A stretch of 64,000 bases of DNA from Auanema rhodensis (GCA_964057225.1 OZ059900.1:13779638-13843637); one strand, 5' to 3'; positions 53,101 through 64,000 are shown, counted from the stretch's first letter. A program made the numbers and translations. The notes: generated by a model from the letters alone, not told the origin.

Positions 53101-53660
53101 ATCTAATATTAGATGAGATTAAGTCATACCTAAGTCTATGCAATCTTTAAATACATATTTTATAAATATTTAGCTTTGAATGTTTGCTCCATTTCTTATT
53201 CAGTCAGAAAAAAAACATATTGCAGCTTGAATTTGATGCTATCCAATTTTGAATTTTTTTCTTCAAGGTGCTTAGTTGAACACGAAAATCACATATCATT
53301 CATACAAATTACACCTTGTAATCCTTGAATTCAAGTTTGTGAGAAGCTTTCTTCTATATGTTTACGAAGATATAACAAGGCTACAGTTAGACTTACTTGA
53401 GCTTCCTGCACGTTTGTGGAAAAAGTGCAGTTAAAAGAAAGCATTTTTCGAGACTAGTCAAACAAGCAGATAAATCTTTTGTGCTTCTCTCTGGACAGCA
53501 ATATACCTGCTGAGATAACAATATTGGGCCTCAATAACTTGAAATTATTTTTGATAACTATTACATCTATTTTCTACGTATCATCGTTATAGACTCTCTT
53601 GAGACTTCATTATGAAAAAATGAAATATTATAAAAATATTTTGTTAAATGCTGATTTCAG
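49699..53660. other. Gene-free region upstream of the RASD-like gene
   Basis: About 4 kb without a supported exon. It includes the SEC14-like 3' UTR (AATAAA at 49818-49823), a TA-rich tract at about 50116-50184, and a pyrimidine-rich stretch near 51850-51960. The last 20 bases form a splice-acceptor-like end directly before the next start codon. Confidence 0.5.
50116..50184. repeat. (TA)n tract with TATG and GATATAT variants
   Basis: Alternating TA dinucleotides, then TATG interruptions and three GATATAT copies. A simple-sequence repeat with no evident function. Confidence 0.8.
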
Positions 53661-54692
53661 ATGGGTGATAATCGCTTTCGTTTGGTTGTTCTTGGTTCTT
53701 CCCGAGTTGGTAAAACTTCAATTATTAATAGGTTCCTGCATAATACTTTTACTGAAAAGTATAAGGAAACTGTTGATGATATGCATCATCAAACGTTCCG
53801 CATTCAGGTAAAATTAGCAATTTTTTCTCATTTATTTCGCTAATCTTAGGGAGAAGAATTGAATCTTGAGATTCATGACACAAATTTTAATTTTCCGGAC
53901 ATGCGCAAAGTTGCAATTCATTCAGCTCATGCTATCTTAATAGTTTTCTCTACTGATGATGTTCGAACATTCAAAGAGGTTTCAAAATATGCTAATTATG
54001 CTAATAATGGTAGATTTCAGATGTCTGACTTATGGCGCGAGGTCAGCGAGCATCGTGCAAACATTGCCTATACGCCAGTTGTTATTGTTGGTAACAAATC
54101 CGACGTAGAAATCAAAAAAGTAATTGTAAATATCAAGAATTCATGTTCTTATTCCTGTTGTAGATTTATGAATCGACTGCTCTTGCATTCACCTCACATT
54201 TGCCTATATTTGTTCGTTATATGGAAGTTTCAGCAAAACTAAATGAAGGAATTAAAGAAATATTCACAACTTTATTAGATCTGAGCGGATTTATGAAAAG
54301 AAAGGTAAATAATATTTTACTTATTCAAGATCAAGATATTCGTTCTCAGAAAGAACTTGAACTATCCACAGAAGTTGTGGATTTGTCACCTCCAAAGAGT
54401 CCATTTTTCTTACTTCCACAGGAACATTTTAGGCGTAATCGTTCTTTAAGAGTAAGATTATTGCTTATCAATATTTCATTTGAATCATATATTCGTAGGC
54501 AAAGTCTGCAAGTAGAAGAGAGAAAGATGAAGAATCAAAGCCACGTAGAAGTAAAAGTCTTATGAGGTGAAAAATAAAAGAAAACTTTCTTAATTATATT
54601 CCAACGTTTACAGAAAAACAAAACATATGTCTTTCAAATCTCGCCGCACTCAAGAACCAGCCGATGAAGATGGAGATTGCAAAGTTCAATGA
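53661..54692 (+). CDS. RASD/Dexras-like small GTPase with altered G3 motif
   Basis: Seven exons: 53661-53807, 53850-53978, 54021-54119, 54164-54304, 54350-54451, 54499-54566, 54614-54692; 254 aa. G1 is GSSRVGKT (12-19), with Ser and Arg where Ras has Gly12/Gly13, as in RASD1/RASD2. G2 Thr37 lies in KYKETVDD. G4 is NKSD (117-120) and G5 is EVSAK (146-150). A long basic C-terminal extension ends CKVQ, a CAAX prenylation box, so the protein should be membrane-bound. In G3, Asp59-Thr60 is followed by Asn-Phe; the Ala-Gly of DTAG is missing, apparently as a two-residue deletion against RASD1 (FPxMR follows in both). Loss of that glycine should disturb GTP hydrolysis and the switch II change. Two introns (53979-54020, 54305-54349) are multiples of three without stops. 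I remove them because the flanks then align better with the family. The ATG abuts a TTTCAG acceptor. Confidence 0.87.
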
Positions 54693-55095
54693 ATGTGTAT
54701 GCGAAAACTTATCATCTAAGCAAATTTCCAGCTTATATCGATATCTCAATAATTTCTCATCAAACTATTTTTGGTTTTTCATTTATTTTTAATTAATATT
54801 ATAAGCTTATATCAGTATAGTCGTAGTATCATTACAAAATTTAGTTAAATAATGAATAAGCACACACTTTCAATCAAAATGTAATATCTATTTCACAGGT
54901 AGATAGTTATAGCACCACACAAATTATCAACTAACTTTGTATTTTAAGTTTCAAATTGAATTGTTGAAAAGATTTTTAAAATAAATTCTTATGCACGTAA
55001 TTGATCAACTTTTACTTTTACGTCTTTCAACACAATATAAAATGAATCAGTGAAATTTACTCCATTCCACTATTAATGATGTCTTATGAGCTGGA
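54693..55095. other. Spacer between RASD-like gene and aspartic protease
   Basis: AT-rich, with one AATAAA on the plus strand at 54980-54985 that may end the GTPase mRNA. No coding sequence is seen. Confidence 0.5.
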
Positions 55096-55150
55096 TGATA
55101 AGATATTCAATTTATTAGTATCTTTGATAAGCAGTCAAGTTTCATATAAA
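55096..55150 (+). promoter_or_regulatory. Protease promoter: two TGATAAG sites and a TATA box
   Basis: TGATAAG occurs at 55096-55102 and 55125-55131. TATAAA lies at 55145-55150, 34 nt before the protease start codon. TGATAA is the binding site of intestinal GATA factors (ELT-2 in C. elegans), which activate most gut hydrolase genes there. The spacing suggests initiation close to the ATG with a very short leader. Confidence 0.65.
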
Positions 55151-55183
55151 GTCAGCTATGCAATAGATAAAATTTAATTGGAC

Positions 55184-57087
55184 ATGGCTCGTCTGTTGCT
55201 TCTTTTGCCAGCAATCTTGCTGGCCGTATGTGCTGAACCCATCAGGTAATATATATAGATATAGATATATAGATATAGATATATAGATGTTAAAGAACAA
55301 ATCCTATAAACAATGATAATATTATAGAATTGAACTTCATAAGGTTGAACACACCAGAGACCAGTATAAGATCAAATCTATTGCTGAGTATACCAAGCAA
55401 AAATATATTCCAGGATACAAATTTGATCCATCCCAAGCTTACGCTGAGGGTCTTTCCGATTTCTCCAACGTTAGTTTCATAGTAGCCTACATAAAACAAA
55501 AATTTACATATTATTTTCTAAATATTGTCTTTTGAACTTCACTCAAACGTTATCGCGCTGAAAAGCCTAAATTTACAAGCCACGCTGCCGAGCAATGTTT
55601 TACAGCAAAGTCTATAGTTTCTGTTCTTATCAATAAATTGAACATTCATAATAATAGTTTAGGCTCAATACTATGGTGCCTGTCAAGTAGGAACCCCACC
55701 ACAAAACTTCCAAATCTTGTTCGACACAGGATCCTCCAACTTTTGGATTCCATGTGCTGATTGCCCAAAGAGCAATCTTGCCTGTGATCTTCACCAGAAA
55801 GTAGATAACAACATATATACTCATGAACCTCATAAAACGTAAAATTTAAGTTCGACTGCAAGAAATCATCTACTTGCACCAAGACCACCATGCCATTCGA
55901 GATTCAATATGGATCCGGATCAATGAAGGGAACCGTCGATAAGGACATCATTTGCGTAAGAATATCATGTGAAGTGAAACTATTAATTTGTTTTAGTTCG
56001 GAACTGATCATAAATACTGCACTGATAAGACCCAAGGATTCGCTTGTGCCGAGCAAGAACCCGGATTCGCTTTTGTTGTATGTTATATTTAGATCAAAGT
56101 CTTAAAACACGTCAATTGATAAGATCATCAAACAATCTTTTACGGAAAAAAATTCAGAAAAATAATTTAGATAAAACATGTATGATTTCATCTGTTTTTC
56201 TAGGCTGCTAAGTTCGATGGACTCATGGGTATGGCTTGGGATCAAATTGCTGTTGATGGAATCCCTCAACCAATGGACCAAATTTTCGCCAACAAAGTAA
56301 GTTTTTACACATGTCTAAGTCAAAATAAAATATAATTAGGATCTCTGCAAACAACAACTTTTCGCCTTCTGGCTTAACCGTGATGTCAACAACACCGTTA
56401 CTGGAGGAGAACTTTCCATCTGCGAAATGGACCCCAACCACTACAGTGTAAGAAAAATGATCTTGAAAAAGTATGCTCCAATTTTTTCTTCAGGGAAACA
56501 TTGCTTGGGAACAATTGAAGGCTACTGATTACTGGAGAATTAGCTTGGGAAGTGTTACTGTTGGAGGCAACAAGGTAAGAGTGAAAGGGAAAGTAAAAAA
56601 TCAGAAAATTAATTCAGATCACCGGTATGGTTGATGCTATTGTTGATACCGGTACTTCTTTGCTCACCGGACCAGCTGACCAAATTAAGAAGGTATTCAA
56701 TAAAATAACCCTTCATATATCATGTATTAATTCAAGATCCAACACATGATTGGAGCTAAGCCACTTTTCAACGGAGAATATGAGGTTGACTGCAGCAAGC
56801 TCTCCACCATGCCAAATGTCACCTTCAACATTGGAGGACAAAACTTTGATCTTACCCCATACGACTACACTTTACAGGTTAGAAAATTGAATCTATTCTC
56901 CTTCACACAAGTGTTTTAGATGCTCTCTAATGGACAATTGTCCTGCCTTTCTGGATTCATGGGACTCGATATTCCTGCTCCAAATGGACCTCTCTGGATT
57001 TTGGGAGATGTCTTTATTGGTAGATTCTATTCTGTTTTCGATCATGCTAACAGAAGAGTTGGATTCGCTCAAGCCAAAAGTCGCTAA
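55184..57087 (+). CDS. asp-1: Secreted cathepsin D/pepsin-type aspartic protease (ASP-1-like)
   Basis: Family A1 endopeptidase, probably acting in the gut lumen or lysosome. Eleven exons: 55184-55245, 55328-55469, 55663-55800, 55851-55955, 55997-56077, 56204-56296, 56340-56447, 56494-56574, 56618-56692, 56737-56877, 56920-57087; 397 aa (C. elegans ASP-1 is about 396). Signal peptide 1-16 and propeptide to about 65. First catalytic site FDTGSSNFW (Asp89), flap YGSGSMKG with its Tyr, second site [11 protein letters not shown] (Asp280). The C-terminal [16 protein letters not shown] is intact. Cys pairs are numerous ([18 protein letters not shown]). Codons end in C or in GGA far more than in neighbouring genes (AAC, ACC, TTC, CTC), the signature of a highly expressed nematode gene. 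GATA sites and a TATA box lie just upstream, and AATAAA follows at 57162-57167. The exact paralogue among asp genes is uncertain. Confidence 0.95.
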
Positions 57088-57161
57088 GCAGTAATACGTT
57101 TCTGTGATTTTCTTCGTACATTTAGTATAAATTTGAACGCTTTCATCATTGTATGATGTCG

Positions 57162-57167
57162 AATAAA
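57162..57167 (+). terminator. Poly(A) signal AATAAA of the aspartic protease
   Basis: Perfect hexamer 75 nt after the stop codon, giving a compact 3' UTR. Confidence 0.7.
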
Positions 57168-57768
57168 ATTCAAAACTTGTAATATCTCAATACTTTTACA
57201 TTTCGAAATATTTATAACAAAGTTCAAAGCAATATCAAAAGCTGAATAGTTACTCATCATGAGTATTTGAAATCTTTTTATTTATTTTCAAAGACGAGAG
57301 TGATTATCAGTGATTATACACATACATATACATATATACAAATTTATATGTATTGTTAAGAAACATGTATGTATATGTGACTAATTTCAATGAACTCTCA
57401 CAATGATTGTGAATAGCATTTCAAGTCCATTGACAACGTTAACCATTAGCATGAATTCATAAATGCTATAAACGCTCACATTTATAATCAAATTTATTTG
57501 AAAAGTGTATTTCGTATTACAATTTTAATCCAAGTTTCTAATTTATACATCAGTCTTCAATACTTTGAAAAAAATAATAGTTTATTGGTAAAATATACAC
57601 ATTTTATCAACATTAGAGAGCGGACAGCAAAATTGTATTTTATTTTTGCAATTCGAAAAGAATTACTATCCCATTGTCTAAACAGAGCATCAATCGTAGA
57701 TGCTTATTCAATTATTTTCCAAGAGATTGTCCAGCAAGACTGTCAAAGTATCTTAAAATTTCATTCTA
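57168..57768. other. Convergent spacer, protease and small-peptide genes
   Basis: AT-rich, with short TATA/CATA runs near 57315-57350. On the minus strand AATAAA-type hexamers (TTTATT on plus) near 57490 and 57638 could end the peptide-gene mRNA. A 133-codon plus-strand frame at 57498-57899 overlaps that gene and has no coding character. Confidence 0.5.
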
Positions 57769-58035
57769 TTAGTATAAATTCTTATTCGTGTTGTACCTCT
57801 TTTCCAAATTCATGGCTGGTTCACGTGGATAGAATATCATGCCTCTGCCACGAGATGACATTAAGAAAGCTGGCATTATTGGTTTATCAAAATCCATAAA
57901 GTGATTCAAACGCTAAAGTTATATGAATGATTCAATGCAGATTCAAGATGTTGCATTGAGATGTTATACCTGTTCAGCTTGAATGCTGCAAACTATGCAT
58001 CCTATGATAAGAAGAGCAACAATTACGAATTTCAT
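57769..58035 (-). CDS. Small secreted peptide precursor, possible neuropeptide
   Basis: Two exons (57970-58035, 57769-57912) encode 69 aa. Exon 1 is a clean signal peptide (MKFVIVALLIIGCIVCSIQA). Exon 2 gives a 47-residue mature part without Cys, containing SSRGRGMIFYPREP and a dibasic LEKRYN site, so cleavage by a proprotein convertase could release one peptide of about 39 residues or smaller ones. An AG acceptor (GCGCAG) lies two bases before the ATG, consistent with trans-splicing, and the 57913-57969 intron has a GTATAA donor and TTTAG acceptor. I do not recognise the family. Neuropeptide-like or antimicrobial/ligand roles are both possible; without Cys it is not insulin-like. The gene overlaps only antisense noise on the other strand. 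Confidence 0.7.
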
Positions 58036-59761
58036 TTCTGCGCAAAGAACTGAAATAGAAACGACACTAGAGTAAGCAAATATTTTGAAAATCATTAACA
58101 TATTGCTGAGAGAACACAATTTTTATATATTTTATACGGTATAGAAATGTCACAATTTATAATAGCTCACATTCATTTTGAGAAACAATAGATAGAACAA
58201 TAGAAAACTGGTTTGTAGGTACTGAAACCTATAATTACGTGTTTCTTGTGAGATATGAAAAATCTAGGCACAATACCAGACAACGAAATTGGGTATGAAA
58301 TCATTTTTCGACTAAGGTAGCTCAGGCTATTTGCAAAATTATTTCAGAAAACAATTGTATTTCTCACACTATGCATTTTCATCAAAACATAAATCTTTTT
58401 CATAAAATGGCTAAAAACTATCGAACTGTGTTATTAAAATCTGACCAAAATGCTTTTTGTAGTCGACACCCACATTTTCTACACTTTATTTTCAAACTCA
58501 TTATTTGGGATATCTGTGGATTTGTTGAATAGATGTAGCAAAATGAATGTAATTTCACAAGTATATAAAAAAAGTTAAAATTAAACATAAACATAGTTTG
58601 AATTCATTATTCAAAATAAAGTTGAATGTTAAGTTTTAAAAAAAGGAAATTGAAAAAAAGGTTTTTCCGTGCTCGAGACTAGTGTGATCAAAGATAATTT
58701 AGTCTTATATAGGGTGATTGTATGCATTAGAGGCGGAGTCAAGTTTTTCAAAAGGAAATGACACGGATAAAAACGTCATAATTTTCAGAATTACATTGAG
58801 CAAATGAATCGGTTTTTGATTATATTTTATATATTGAAAACTGAAGTGATTACTAATTGAAAGGTTTACGAAAGAGTTTACGTAATACTCTGACACATAT
58901 TAATATGCTGATACAGTAAGTATGAATTGAGAATCAGCAATAAATGAAGTATTCAGATGTTATTCATTGAAATAAGAAGAAAAGAGCAAGTTTGAATGCG
59001 ATATTGCTAATTGTGTTCATTCTATCAAAGAAAGTAAGAAAGAAAAAACTACATTGCGATATAAATCAGAAGAATTAGCTTCATTAGATTCAAGATCTCA
59101 CTCTCACGATCAACTATCATTTCAATCAAAAATCAAAAAGAGAACTTCAAAAGAAATTGGAGAAGAAGTTGAAATTCAAGTGAACTGCACCTGTAAGTAA
59201 CGTACTTGAGTTATATAGCACGTTACCATATTTGAATCTTGCCTAAAACACAGTTGTTTATTTGAATGACCCACCTCGTTCATTTTCTTTGCTTTATGCT
59301 CCGCCCATAACAATATTTTAACCGTTATGAAAGAACATGAGCCATTTATCTGCTGTCAAAATAGACATTTCGTTCCGTTTGAGAATGACACAAAGCTGGA
59401 ATAATTATAAGCCAGGAAAGCACACCAGCTGGTATATTTTTGTCATGAAAAACAAAAGTATTGTTGTAATGTCAAACTACTGTAAATTAAAGAATATTAC
59501 TATTTTCGTTGTAATTGTTATAAATTGCTTGTAGTTCTGTTGCTTTGTATGCTAATTCAAATCGTACAAACACATATTTCACAAATATTTTAACAAATAC
59601 TATAAAAATTTAAACAGAAACAATAATATAACATATAATTAAACAATTAGTATTACAATTTAAATAAGATAAAATTAAATATTAGATATATTGATTTTCT
59701 AAACTTATATACTATTTGTGTATGTAAATCTGTTAATAAACATAACATTATTGAGAGCTTT
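58036..59761. other. Spacer between peptide gene and His-rich GTPase gene
   Basis: No gene is confidently supported. An open stretch on the plus strand (about 58974-59199, roughly 75 codons, Lys/Glu/Ser-rich with SRSHSHDQLS) ends at a good donor-like GTAAGTAA. It has no start codon, partner exon or family resemblance. The rest is AT-rich. Confidence 0.4.
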
Positions 59762-62700
59762 CTAATAATAATCATGAGAGTGTTGATGAAGATGATGCTC
59801 TTTTCCACGAAGAACAGCAACAAGAGGATGAATTGAATCTTGAAGATCCTGTAAAAATCGTACAAATAAGTGAATTGCTTCCAAAATACTTACGCGGAAA
59901 TATCTCTCGAAAGTAGCTATTCCATGAGTGAAGAAAAGTTTGTGCTGCAATTTGCTAATTTCTTGACATCCAGGCATAAAACCTTGGTTGTTGACCTAAG
60001 AATAAAGTTCATAAACAATTCATCTTCACAACCAAAACCTTATAGTACTCAAAGAAGCCAATGTTGGCAGCCGTTAAAGCACGAATAGCAGGTGGCTGTG
60101 GCAAAACCTACAAAATAAAATATTCTATTAACTTGGTTGAAGTAATATGAAGACAATCATACTACTTTGTGATTTTAATTTCCCCAAAAATGGAAAAAAA
60201 ATGTTTACCTCGGAATCAGTTATAATTGGTAAAACATTGGTTTTAAGATCGTTTCCAAACAATTTTTTGACGTGAGCCAACTCGAGAATGAAAGGCCATC
60301 CTAGGACATTTTCATTTGTATTTAGAACAATAGAAATGGCGTCAATTCGTGCTACACCATCAGATAGAAGTTCCTACAATACTTTTTATTGAAAAACAAG
60401 ATTATTTTCAAGATCAACCTGTTGTAACCATTTCTCAATGAGTCCAGAAACAAAAGAACTATTTTCAATATTTGGAACACCTGGGGTGTCAATAATAGTG
60501 ACAGAATAAGGCAATATAGAGTTATTGATCACGTAAACAACTAAGTCTGTAGTCTTTTGAGAGGTTGAAGACGTGAGAGAAAAGCTTAAAACTTGAGAAA
60601 TGAGTATTTTAGTACACAACACAACTAACCGAAAATCGTTCTCCTTCTTGACATCATATAAGTAATTCAGCATGCTGTTGATAACAGATGTTTTGCCTGA
60701 TCCAACCGAACCAAAGAAAAGAACAGTCTATTATAATATATAAATATAAATAATAGAGATTATGCCTCACTCTATCTTCCTCCGATCTCGGTGCATAACC
60801 TCCAACAATGACTCTTCTGATTTTCTTGCTTTTTGAGTACCCTTTCTGCTCTTCATGCCATGGAACAACAATTTTGCATCCATCGACACAACCAATCTGA
60901 ACAAAACTTTTCTATTAGTATTCATTTTTTGTCTACCATACCTCAGTTCCATTTTCAAGCTGTTCACTTGCAATAGCAGAAATTGTAACTGCTTCCTCAG
61001 AGGTATTGATCTCTTCTGAAAAAAAAGCAATTTCGTTTTTTTTTCATAAAATGGGCATACTTTGCTTCTCTTCAAGTACAGAATAATCTGAATCGTGACT
61101 TTGAGTATGGTGATGCTTGCTATGAGGAATAGCAGAAGCGCCAATTGAGTTAGATTTTTGGTGATGAGTTTGAGCCCCATAATGATGAGAGTTTCCACGT
61201 TGTGAATTTGATCTCGGTACACTCTATAAACGATAAAAATTTACAAGACTAATTATGAATGTGAATATGATAAGAGAGCTCAACAATTCATAAAACCCGA
61301 TACGCAAAAATTATTTCAAATCTTTAGAACAATTGAATTACAGCACGTAAAAATGCACAACCCTATTACTTATTATTTGATTTAAAAATAACCTTAATAG
61401 ATGTATTAGAAGAAGTTTTGCCCTCTTCGTTACGAATCCATTCGTTGCATATGTGACGAATTTCGTTTTTCTTGCGCTCAACCTACAAGATACTGATATC
61501 ATTATCGAATTACGAAACGTAAATCAAGCATTGCACTGACCTCAGTTTCCAATTCTTCCCGTTTACGTTGAGTAGATTTCAACGCTGCTTTAGCTAGCTC
61601 AAGTTGCAAATTTTCTTGCATCTCATTGAATCCTTGGCTTTTCTTATTGCTAGCAACAAGAGGATGAGATGGAGAACTGCTTTGTTGGCTGCGACCATGA
61701 TGATTATGATGATGATGATGGTGATGATGATGCCGCTGAAAGGCTTGTTTGTTTTCAAAGTTTTTTTAAATATTTTATTGTGAAGAATATGTTAGACTAA
61801 CATGATGTGCCCTCTCATATGCTACTTCATCGTGATTTAAATTGATATTCACACCCTGCAAAAAAAAGTTTTTAAAACCATATTTGGAAAGAAAATATAA
61901 TTTTAATTTTAAAATGTCAGAAGAAACAAAGTTTTACCAAGTCATTGTCCTGGTCATCGACAAGATCAAATCCACCGAAGCGGGAATAGCCGGCTGTCGT
62001 AACACTGTCAACAGTCATGCTTCTGTCTACTTATAATGAAATATATTAAAAACACAAGTTGATTCCATACCTTTACGTGCTGGTGCACTATGAGCATGAG
62101 AAAATTGACTCACACTCTTTTTGCTCGAAGCAGGATTATGACTACTAACTTGTGTAGAAGTTCTGCTAATAACGGTTGGTGTTTTAGTTTTTTGAGATAC
62201 AACCGTTACAGTGGACTTGCTCACATGGCTTCCAACTGATGATTGTTTAGTAAGATGACTCGGTAGGTTAGAGCTTCTTCTGCTAGATTGAGCAGATGAT
62301 GCAACAATTGAAACTGGAATGGTATCTCTATATTTTTAAAACTTCTAATGTTACCGTCATCACCAATTCCTCTGAAAGCATTGTCGATTTGTTCATCGTA
62401 ATGATCTTCATAACTCTTTTTTGTTTGGTTCTCATGAGGATCATGATAATTGTCGTAATAATCTGCATGAGTACGAGCTGCTGGTGTGGGTGGAGCGATG
62501 TTTACAGGGTCAATCTTCACAGCAGAAAAAACAGCGTCCATCAGCTCATCAACAACGGGATCGTAAACATTCTTTGATACATTGTTGTTCTCAGAATAAT
62601 GATGGTAATAGTCATTATCGTTATGATGTTCAACGACCTGACTTTTCTTTACGACAGTAGAAACCTAAAAAAATTAGGTAGAGTTCAGAATTGAATCAAC

Positions 62701-62916
62701 TGTATTACCGAAGAAGTTCTATCAAAATTTGTCACGTTGGCTGAGTGTTGATAGCTTACAGCATGATTGGAGAGTTGAGGATGAACTGCACCAGAGGTTT
62801 GAATAGAGATAACCGAAGGTACAGGAGATTTCTTTAAAAATAATTATTAAGTGGAAAAGAGCAATACATACAGATGGAAGAAAAATATCGTCCAGATTAA
62901 TTTCAGTTTTCTCCAT
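59762..62916 (-). CDS. His-rich protein with C-terminal P-loop GTPase domain
   Basis: 17 exons: 62872-62916, 62709-62831, 62355-62664, 62071-62325, 61938-62029, 61802-61855, 61541-61735, 61393-61482, 61061-61223, 60942-61015, 60771-60896, 60630-60727, 60419-60584, 60209-60373, 60039-60107, 59894-59995, 59762-59848; 737 aa. Residues 1-505 are disordered, rich in Ser, His, Asn, Asp and Tyr, with a near-pure His run at 295-306 and further His clusters. A basic/acidic helix (ELAKAALKSTQRKREELETE) lies at about 340-360. The C-terminal domain has Walker A GSVGSGKTS (515-523) and G3 DTPG (574-577), then an IDAISIVLNTNE strand. A later FFEYYKVNNQ segment resembles the metazoan septin-/AIG1-like GTPase group that ends with a kFNNS motif. 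No clear NKxD is seen. A short His-containing C-terminus (HHLHQHSHD) closes it. A TTTCCAG acceptor lies 14 nt before the ATG. Function is unknown; metal binding by the His tracts is inference. Confidence 0.85.
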
Positions 62917-64000
62917 GGTTAACAGCCTGACTGGAAAAAAACAAATAGAAAATACAAAGTAATATGATAAATTTGTTCTAAATCATTAAAAATATTATAA
63001 GAAGTGAATGCATGAAATATTTTAGAAAAGCTGCCAGATAGTGGCATATACGGTGACAAAAAAAACCGAAGATCAGTGTTTTACTGATAAACCAATAATC
63101 TAGAAAATGATGAATATTTGCTAGAAATGAAGCGAATAATTATTTGAAACGTGAACTAAAAAGTATATTATGGACTTTCAAACAGATTTTAGTGCACGTA
63201 GAAGAATATAAGTTATTAATATTTTGATTGAAAGTAAAAGAGTAAAAATATAATTCCAAGTCGTCATGTTGGTACTGCTGCACAAATGATATTGTCAGTA
63301 TGATAGATAACAATAATGCCTTTCTGAATACTCTCTATCATTCACTTACTCTTTCTTCCCAACTCAGAAATGAATAAACATATGCCTCTTATCTATTGCC
63401 ACGACATATGATTCTTGTTACCATCAAGACTTTCAACTTTCTTATAGTTTATACGCTCGGAAATAAAAGTAATCAATGGAAAAAAAGCTGCAAAAGCATG
63501 CAAATATAGAAAAAACTTAGAGAACGACTATTTAATTTTGTTTATCTTCTTGTTTACTCTTGTTTTACAGTTTGAAAATCAAAATATTATTCATAATTAT
63601 TTTATTAGATTACTTGCTGTTTGTTTTTTGTTTTGTTTTGTTTTTTGTTGAGAATATGGTCACGCCCATGTATAAGCGATGCCATCAGTTCATCAACCTT
63701 TTTACTGCCCACTTCAAAGATAGGCAAGCAAAAAACAATAATATGACTTACAGTATAATGCAAATAATTCATATTTCTTAATTTGTATACACTACTTCAT
63801 GTGATGTAGTGAAAATCTGGTTGAAAAGCAATTACTTCGTTGGCTATAATAAACGATTTGATTGTTTACTATCATATTGGTTTATTGCAAATTATTTCAT
63901 CATTAAAAATTGCGATAATGTCTATAACCATTGTTGAGTAAAAATCCTCCCAAACTGTTCATCTATGGGGATTAGTAATATAGTAATCACAAACTCAACA
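62917..64000. other. Upstream region of the His-rich GTPase gene
   Basis: AT-rich sequence with a TTTTG-type repeat near 63620-63650. It should contain the promoter of the minus-strand gene. No exon is supported up to the window end. Confidence 0.5.

Noticed and set aside
57498-57899. Plus-strand frame of 133 codons
   Set aside because: It lies antisense to the signal-peptide gene, whose two exons have proper splice sites; the plus-strand frame has no coding features.

Overview
The window is AT-rich nuclear DNA from a nematode. The protein-coding genes are split into many short exons separated by introns mostly of 42-60 bp. The 3' splice sites are of the TTTCAG/TTTTAG type. Several predicted start codons sit 0-14 nt after such an acceptor, the usual trace of spliced-leader trans-splicing. 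The gene content fits: an APL-1 whose C-terminus carries the NGYENPTY motif, a nonmuscle myosin II, TAF3, a DEG/ENaC channel subunit and an ASP-1-like gut protease. From memory, nmy-1, apl-1 and taf-3 are X-linked in Caenorhabditis elegans, so an X-derived segment is possible. The species cannot be named from sequence alone. All gene models were built by hand from splice signals and frame; every exon sum closes in frame.

Layout. 820-8390 (+) nonmuscle myosin II heavy chain (nmy-1-like), tail to tail with 9079-11869 (-) apl-1. Then comes about 6.6 kb of gene-free, GA/CT-rich DNA, followed by a 4.4 kb satellite array (about 18526-22965) built from a 192-bp higher-order unit (103 + 89 bp). 23625-27952 (-) is taf-3 and 28653-31622 (-) an unrecognised 696-aa protein. 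35177-37894 (+) is a Pygopus-like PHD-finger gene and 38562-40497 (-) a compact DEG/ENaC subunit. 44614-49698 (+) is a PRELI/CRAL-TRIO/GOLD protein of the SEC14L1/5 type. 53661-54692 (+) is a RASD-like small GTPase with an abnormal G3 motif and 55184-57087 (+) a secreted aspartic protease. 57769-58035 (-) is a 69-aa secreted-peptide gene and 59762-62916 (-) a His-rich protein with a P-loop GTPase domain. No tRNA, rRNA, transposon or CRISPR array was recognised.

Functional picture. The genes are mostly independent: cytoskeleton and cell surface (myosin, APL-1), nuclear chromatin readers (TAF3 for H3K4me3, Pygopus-like PHD), membrane and lipid functions (channel, SEC14L), G-protein signalling and an intestinal hydrolase. 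No operon-like tight clusters are seen; same-strand neighbours are about 490 bp or more apart. The most unusual items are the Pygopus-like gene (as far as I recall not reported from C. elegans), the RASD-like GTPase missing the DxxG glycine, the poly-His GTPase, the small peptide gene, and the homogenised satellite beside taf-3.
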